Under the pieces are notes generated by a model that ran no database searches, was not told the origin of the DNA, and was given only the letters and a program-made list of their open reading frames with translations. A program made the translations under genes and the position numbers. A stretch of 64,000 bases of DNA from Paraburkholderia bannensis. Its GTDB lineage: Bacteria; Pseudomonadota; Gammaproteobacteria; Burkholderiales; Burkholderiaceae. Each line of letters opens with the position of its first letter. Positions within the stretch are counted from its first letter, which is position 1. Below are positions 59,951 to 64,000 of the stretch, in pieces. The DNA lies in assembly GCF_014200455.1 (NCBI RefSeq), contig NZ_JACHBW010000010.1, forward strand, positions 186,001 through 250,000, written 5' to 3'.

Positions 59951-59989
59951 GCAGTTCATGGAAGCGTACACAGTACGTTTCGAAACAGT

Positions 59990-60184
59990 TTAGTCAGTTT
60001 CCCTGCCTGGTTCGCCAAGGTCATATATTCCTTGAACCAATGCCATGTGCACGGTTGCGGAAATTTGTAGCACGGGTGTGCGCGTCACTAGTCTGATGTA
60101 CCCGAAGTGCTGCTAACTGCGACCAATTCTGAACCCTCGGTTCAGGATGCCGGCCTAGCGGCTAAGGCGGGGACCTATTCAAAC
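59990..60184 (+). ncRNA. ssrS: 6S RNA (ssrS)
   Basis: About 190 nt directly downstream of zapA, the classical position. The closing stem TCCCTGCCT (60000-60008) pairs with AGGCGGGGA (60165-60173). Inner helices are visible: GTAGCACGGGT / ACCC..GTGCTGC and CTGAACC-CTC-GGTTCAG. A strong hairpin and T-run follow. 6S RNA mimics an open promoter and binds the sigma70 holoenzyme during slow growth. Ends are approximate; the 5' side is the less certain one. Confidence 0.8.
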
Positions 60185-60214
60185 GGCATCGGACATTGCG
60201 TCCGATGCCGTTTT
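60182..60214 (+). terminator. Rho-independent terminator after 6S RNA
   Basis: Perfect stem AACGGCATCGGAC / GTCCGATGCCGTT with loop ATTGC, followed by TT. Confidence 0.9.
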
Positions 60215-60264
60215 CCGTTGGGGCCTCCCCCACCTCTCCCTCTTCCGACGTTCTCCTTCGACTC

Positions 60265-60723
60265 ATGCGCTACTGGCTAATGAAGTCCGAACCCGACGAA
60301 GCAAGCATCGACGATCTCGCGAACGCGCCGCAACGCACCTTGCCGTGGACCGGCGTGCGCAACTATCAGGCGCGCAACTTCATGCGCGATACGATGGAGG
60401 TCGGCGATGGCGTGCTCTTCTATCATTCGAGCTGTCCTGAGCCAGGTATCGCGGGACTCGCGCAGGTGTCGTCGACGCCGTATCCCGATCCCACCCAGTT
60501 CGATCCGAACAGCCCCTACTACGATGCGAAATCCACGCAGGAGAATCCGCGCTGGATGCTCGTCGACGTAGTGTTCAAGAAGAAGTCTGCGTTGATACCG
60601 CTCGCCACCTTGCGCGAGCATGACGAACTCGCCGGGATGCGCGTGCTCGCCAAAGGCAATCGCCTTTCCATTACGCCGGTTACGAAGTCCGAGTGGGACT
60701 TCATTACGAAGCGACTGATGTAA
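60265..60723 (+). CDS. EVE domain-containing protein
   Basis: 152 residues. MRYWLMKSEPDEASIDDLA opens the EVE domain; RTLPWTGVRNYQARNFMRD is the conserved core and HSSCPEPGIAGLAQV and ENPRWMLVDVVF the later strands. This fold, related to PUA/YTH, binds modified nucleotides or DNA. Several are found near restriction genes, but this one, in the zapA-6S context, looks like the housekeeping type with unknown function. ATG 60265 is used; upstream in-frame starts would lie inside the 6S terminator. Confidence 0.9.
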   Translation: MRYWLMKSEPDEASIDDLANAPQRTLPWTGVRNYQARNFMRDTMEVGDGVLFYHSSCPEPGIAGLAQVSSTPYPDPTQFDPNSPYYDAKSTQENPRWMLVDVVFKKKSALIPLATLREHDELAGMRVLAKGNRLSITPVTKSEWDFITKRLM

Positions 60724-60944
60724 CGCTTCGACTTCATTCGGGGCAATCTTTAAAGATTGCAAAACGCCCTGCCGATAGCGGGAACCGCGCGCGCGGCGCA
60801 TCGCTCAAAGAACACGCACGGCCCTGCACACACAGCCGACACGCCCTCGCGAACTTACGCACAATCATGCGCTCGCGCGGGCCATGGTCGTGTCGATGTA
60901 CGTGTGCCGGCCGCCTGCGCAATCCGTTCTGCAAGGAGCCCAAA

Positions 60945-61673
60945 ATGAAGAGAACAACCGCCGTCACGCTCGCCGCCGCTTTTGCCGCTGCTGTACCGCT
61001 GGCCATGACGCTTGCGCCGCGTGCTGCGTACGCACAGAGCGAAGCGCGCTATCAACCTTCGGGCGTGCTCTCGCTGTCCTCGCAGGCAAGCGCCGAAGTC
61101 CCGCAGGACGTCGTCACGATCACGCTGTTCTACGAGCAGGAAGCGAGCGATCCCGCCACGCTGACCAACACGCTCAATCAACGCGCCGATTCGGCGCTGC
61201 AAAAAGCCAGGGGCGTCGCGGGCGTGACCGCGCGCTCGGGCCAGTTCTCGATCTATCCGTCCACCGATCGCGATGGCCGCATTTCCGCGTGGCGCGGCCG
61301 CACGGAAGTCGTGCTGGAGTCGCATGACTTCGCGGCGGCGTCGAAACTCGCAGGCGAGATGGCTTCGGTGATGCAGGTGGGCAACGTGCAGTTCTCGCTG
61401 TCGCCCGAAGCGCAGCGCGCCGCCGAACAGAAGCTCTCCGGCGAAGCGATCGCCTCGTTCCGCGAGCAGGCCTCCGCTGCCGCGCGTGCATTCGGCTACG
61501 GCAGCTACTCGATCCGCGACGTGAACGTGGGCCACAACGGCGTCGCGCCGCGTCCGATGATGATGATGAGCGCACGCGCCGCCAGTGCCGATGCGAAGAT
61601 GGCGCCGATGCCGCTGGAAGGCGGTACGTCGACGGTCACGGTCAACGTGTCGGGCTCGGTGCAGATGAAGTAA
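60945..61673 (+). CDS. SIMPL-domain (DUF541) periplasmic protein
   Basis: 242 residues, ATG 60945 after AAGGAG. Signal peptide MKRTTAVTLAAAFAAAVPLA... cleaved after AYA or nearby. The DUF541 domain is recognisable by GVLSLSSQASAEVPQDVVTITLFYE, NTLNQRADSALQKARGVAGVT and a Met/Pro-rich stretch (RPMMMMSARAASADAKMAPM). Family members (YggE, BP26) form ring-like channels or reduce oxidative stress; the role here is unknown. It ends at a very long bidirectional terminator shared with lgt. Confidence 0.88.
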   Translation: MKRTTAVTLAAAFAAAVPLAMTLAPRAAYAQSEARYQPSGVLSLSSQASAEVPQDVVTITLFYEQEASDPATLTNTLNQRADSALQKARGVAGVTARSGQFSIYPSTDRDGRISAWRGRTEVVLESHDFAAASKLAGEMASVMQVGNVQFSLSPEAQRAAEQKLSGEAIASFREQASAAARAFGYGSYSIRDVNVGHNGVAPRPMMMMSARAASADAKMAPMPLEGGTSTVTVNVSGSVQMK

Positions 61674-61688
61674 AGGCTCACCCGGCGC

Positions 61689-61740
61689 CCGCCGCATTAA
61701 AAAAGCCACGGCAAAAACCGTGGCTTTTTTAATGCGGCGG
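61689..61740. terminator. Very long bidirectional terminator, SIMPL / lgt
   Basis: Perfect 23-bp arms (61689-61711 and 61718-61740) around CAAAAA; the inner part is the A6/T6-flanked GCCACGG stem. It separates convergent genes. Confidence 0.94.
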
Positions 61741-61761
61741 CGCGCGCATCAGCGCGCCGAA

Positions 61762-62676
61762 TCAGCTCTTCGCGGCAACCGTCTGCTGCGAAGCCGGATT
61801 GCGCTTCGCGCGGCGATACGCCCAGACCATCAGCAACACGCCCGCGATGATCATCGGCAGCGAGAGCCATTGACCCATCGAAAAGCCCAGCGCGAGCAGG
61901 CCGAGGAAGTCGTCGGGTTCACGCGCGAACTCCACCGTGAAGCGCGCAAGACCGTAGCCGATCAGGAACATCGCCGAGATCGCGCCCACCGGACGCGGCT
62001 TGCGCGAGAACAGGATCAGCACGATGAACAGCGCCACGCCTTCGAGCGCGATTTCATACAGTTCGGACGGATGACGCGGCAGCAGGTGATACTGCGCGAA
62101 CACTTCGTTCAGATGCCACTTCGCAGCCAGCGCCGGATGCGTCTGCAGCCAGGCGGCGTCGTCGTTCGCCGCGCCCGGGAACATCATCGCCCAGGGCGAA
62201 TCGGGCGAAGTCACGCGACCCCACAGTTCGCCGTTGATGAAGTTGCCCAGACGCCCGGCGGCCAGGCCCGTAGGGACCATCGGCGCAACGAAGTCGGTTA
62301 CCTGCAGCCACGTGCGCCCGCGCTGCCATGCGAACAGCACCATCGCGAAGGTCACGCCCAGGAAGCCGCCGTGGAACGACATGCCGCCTTCCCACACCTT
62401 GAAGATGTCGAGCGGATGCGCGAAGTACCAGCTCGCCTTGTAGAACAGCACGTAGCCCAGCCGACCGCCGAGGATGGTGCCCAGCACGCCGTAGAACAGG
62501 ATGTCGTCGATGTCCTTGACGGTCCAGCCCTGCGCGGCCACGAACGGCAGGCGCAGGCGCAGACGGCCGATCACGATCGCGAGAATGAAGCCGACGAGAT
62601 ACATGAGGCCGTACCAGCGCACGGCGAGCGGCCCCAGATGGATGGCGACAGGGTCGAAATTCGGGTGAATGAGCAT
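61762..62676 (-). CDS. lgt: Prolipoprotein diacylglyceryl transferase
   Basis: 304-residue inner-membrane enzyme that adds diacylglycerol to the lipobox Cys of prolipoproteins. MLIHPNFDPVAIHLGPLAVRWYGLMYL is the conserved start, MSFHGGFLG contains the HGG motif, and GRLGNFINGELWGR the family signature. About seven membrane segments are expected. Both lipoproteins in the window (SOD-like and OmpA-like) would be substrates. Confidence 0.96.
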   Translation of the reverse strand: MLIHPNFDPVAIHLGPLAVRWYGLMYLVGFILAIVIGRLRLRLPFVAAQGWTVKDIDDILFYGVLGTILGGRLGYVLFYKASWYFAHPLDIFKVWEGGMSFHGGFLGVTFAMVLFAWQRGRTWLQVTDFVAPMVPTGLAAGRLGNFINGELWGRVTSPDSPWAMMFPGAANDDAAWLQTHPALAAKWHLNEVFAQYHLLPRHPSELYEIALEGVALFIVLILFSRKPRPVGAISAMFLIGYGLARFTVEFAREPDDFLGLLALGFSMGQWLSLPMIIAGVLLMVWAYRRAKRNPASQQTVAAKS

Positions 62677-62957
62677 CGTAGAAAGCGTTCTTGTCGGCGG
62701 TGAGCTGTGAAAGCGGATTGCAGGATGCGCCGCGCCTGGCGACGCCGAAGCGTGACATTATCGCCGACGCGCAGGGCCGCGAGCCATTTTGCACATCGGG
62801 CACTTTAGGGGCCGGATATGAAAGCGCCATGCGCGCGCGACACATCGCCTGGTCGCAGCCCCTGTAAAGATATGGCCCGAATAATAGCCTGGACATTGGG
62901 CGTTTCAAGGACCATCCTGTTTTGACAGAGCCGAGACACGTCCAACGGAGACTCCCC

Positions 62958-64000
62958 ATGCCCTACAACCGTCGTTCGAAGCACATCACGCAAGGCGTCG
63001 CGCGTTCGCCGAACCGCTCGATGTATTACGCGCTCGGCTACGAGAAGGCCGATTTCGACAAGCCGATGATCGGCATCGCCAACGGCCATTCGACCATCAC
63101 GCCGTGCAACGCGGGCCTGCAGCGCCTCGCCGACGCGGCCGTGGAAGCCGTCAAGCGCGCCGACGCCAACGCCCAGACCTTCGGCACGCCGACGATCTCC
63201 GACGGCATGTCGATGGGCACCGAAGGCATGAAATACTCGCTGGTCTCGCGCGAAGTGATCGCCGACTGCATCGAGACCTGCGTGCAGGGGCAATGGATGG
63301 ACGGCGTGGTCGTGATCGGCGGCTGCGACAAGAACATGCCGGGCGGCATGATCGCGCTGGCGCGCATCAACGTGCCGGGCATCTATGTGTACGGCGGCAC
63401 GATCCGCCCGGGCCACTGGAAGGGCAAGGACCTGACGATCGTCTCCGCGTTCGAAGCCGTGGGCGAATTCACCGCCGGGCGCATGAGCGAAGAGGACTTC
63501 GAGGGCGTCGAGAAAAACGCCTGTCCGTCTACCGGTTCGTGCGGCGGCATGTACACCGCCAATACGATGAGTTCGTCGTTCGAGGCGCTGGGGATGTCGC
63601 TGCTCTATTCGTCGACGATGGCCAATCCCGATCAGGAAAAGGTCGATTCGGCGGCCGAATCGGCACGCGTGCTGGTGGAAGCCGTCAAGAAGGACCTCAA
63701 GCCGCGCGACATCATCACGAAAAAGTCGATCGAGAACGCCGTGGCGCTCATCATGGCCACGGGCGGCTCGACCAATGCCGTGCTGCACTATCTGGCGATC
63801 GCGCATGCCGCCGAAATCGACTGGAGCATCGACGACTTCGAGCGCATGCGCAAGAAAGTGCCGGTGATCTGCGATCTCAAGCCCTCGGGGCAATACGTGG
63901 CGACCGATCTGCACGCGGCGGGCGGCATTCCGCAGGTGCTCAAGCTGCTGCTGGACGCGGGCATGCTGCACGGCGACTGCATGACCATCACCGGCCGCAC
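62958..64000 (+). CDS. ilvD: Dihydroxy-acid dehydratase (3' end outside window)
   Basis: The 5' 347 codons are present from ATG 62958 with CGGAG upstream. MPYNRRSKHITQGVARSPNR, then GIANGHSTITPCN, GGCDKNMPGG and CPSTGSCGGMYTANTM supply the three Fe-S cluster Cys and the metal site. It makes 2-oxo acids for valine, leucine and isoleucine synthesis. Family length is about 560-620 residues, so roughly 40% is missing. It is divergent from lgt across a 281-bp spacer. Confidence 0.95.
   Translation, partial: MPYNRRSKHITQGVARSPNRSMYYALGYEKADFDKPMIGIANGHSTITPCNAGLQRLADAAVEAVKRADANAQTFGTPTISDGMSMGTEGMKYSLVSREVIADCIETCVQGQWMDGVVVIGGCDKNMPGGMIALARINVPGIYVYGGTIRPGHWKGKDLTIVSAFEAVGEFTAGRMSEEDFEGVEKNACPSTGSCGGMYTANTMSSSFEALGMSLLYSSTMANPDQEKVDSAAESARVLVEAVKKDLKPRDIITKKSIENAVALIMATGGSTNAVLHYLAIAHAAEIDWSIDDFERMRKKVPVICDLKPSGQYVATDLHAAGGIPQVLKLLLDAGMLHGDCMTITGR

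Noticed and set aside
1..64000. CRISPR array, prophage, integron or insertion sequence
   Set aside because: The only tandem repeats are short (11-14 bp units without spacers); no transposase, integrase or terminal repeats were seen.

Overview
The window is GC-rich chromosomal DNA from a betaproteobacterium of the Burkholderiaceae, most likely Paraburkholderia, Caballeronia or Burkholderia. I infer this from the fused hemDX gene, a Burkholderia-type porin, the DUF3460-scpA-panC-panD order, a zapB-like/zapA pair followed by a 6S-RNA-like locus, and the densely packed codon use. Species cannot be fixed from the sequence alone. I see no rRNA, tRNA, insertion sequence, prophage or CRISPR array. 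Nearly all of it is core genome, and about 57 protein genes are supported.

Layout. 1-4.4 kb: the start of a pirin gene (cut by the window edge) and a polar amino-acid ABC importer (binding protein, two permeases, ATPase). 4.4-10.6 kb: a long spacer with a possible LuxR-type relic, an outer-membrane porin, the P-II nitrogen regulator, a glutamine-dependent NAD synthetase, an acyltransferase-like protein and a GIY-YIG protein. 10.6-15.2 kb: inorganic pyrophosphatase, then an aldehyde dehydrogenase/SDR/MFS cluster that looks like a small catabolic unit of unknown substrate. 15.2-23.6 kb: the haem operon hemC-hemDX-hemY and a phosphoenolpyruvate carboxylase with a long Lys/Ala-rich N-terminus. 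23.7-28.8 kb: a VapBC toxin-antitoxin pair, a methyltransferase divergent from an XRE/MmyB-like regulator, argH and a bestrophin-like channel.

28.8-34.6 kb is a run of minus-strand genes: LprI-like protein, Arg/Lys/Orn decarboxylase, dCTP deaminase, a degenerate Cu/Zn-SOD-like lipoprotein and the Fe-S carrier Mrp/ApbC. 34.9-49.1 kb: an OmpA-like lipoprotein, metG, tamA-tamB, DUF3460-scpA, panC, panD, an orphan ParA ATPase and a hotdog thioesterase. 49.2-58.8 kb is a late-pathway cobalamin cluster: cobQ on the minus strand, cobU-cbiB-cobD-btuF on the plus strand, then cobC, cobS, cobT, btuD, btuC on the minus strand. Together these encode corrinoid uptake and nucleotide-loop assembly. 58.8-64 kb: zapB-like, zapA, 6S RNA, EVE, SIMPL/DUF541, lgt and the 5' part of ilvD.

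I did not find a clearly new multi-gene system. The most unusual items are: the SOD-like lipoprotein that lacks four expected metal ligands; the methyltransferase/regulator pair with a palindrome lying on a well-spaced promoter; two short tandem-repeat arrays that each begin in a stop codon (scpA and the thioesterase gene); the hemD-hemX fusion with its old internal start preserved; and the frameshifted LuxR-like HTH relic upstream of the porin.
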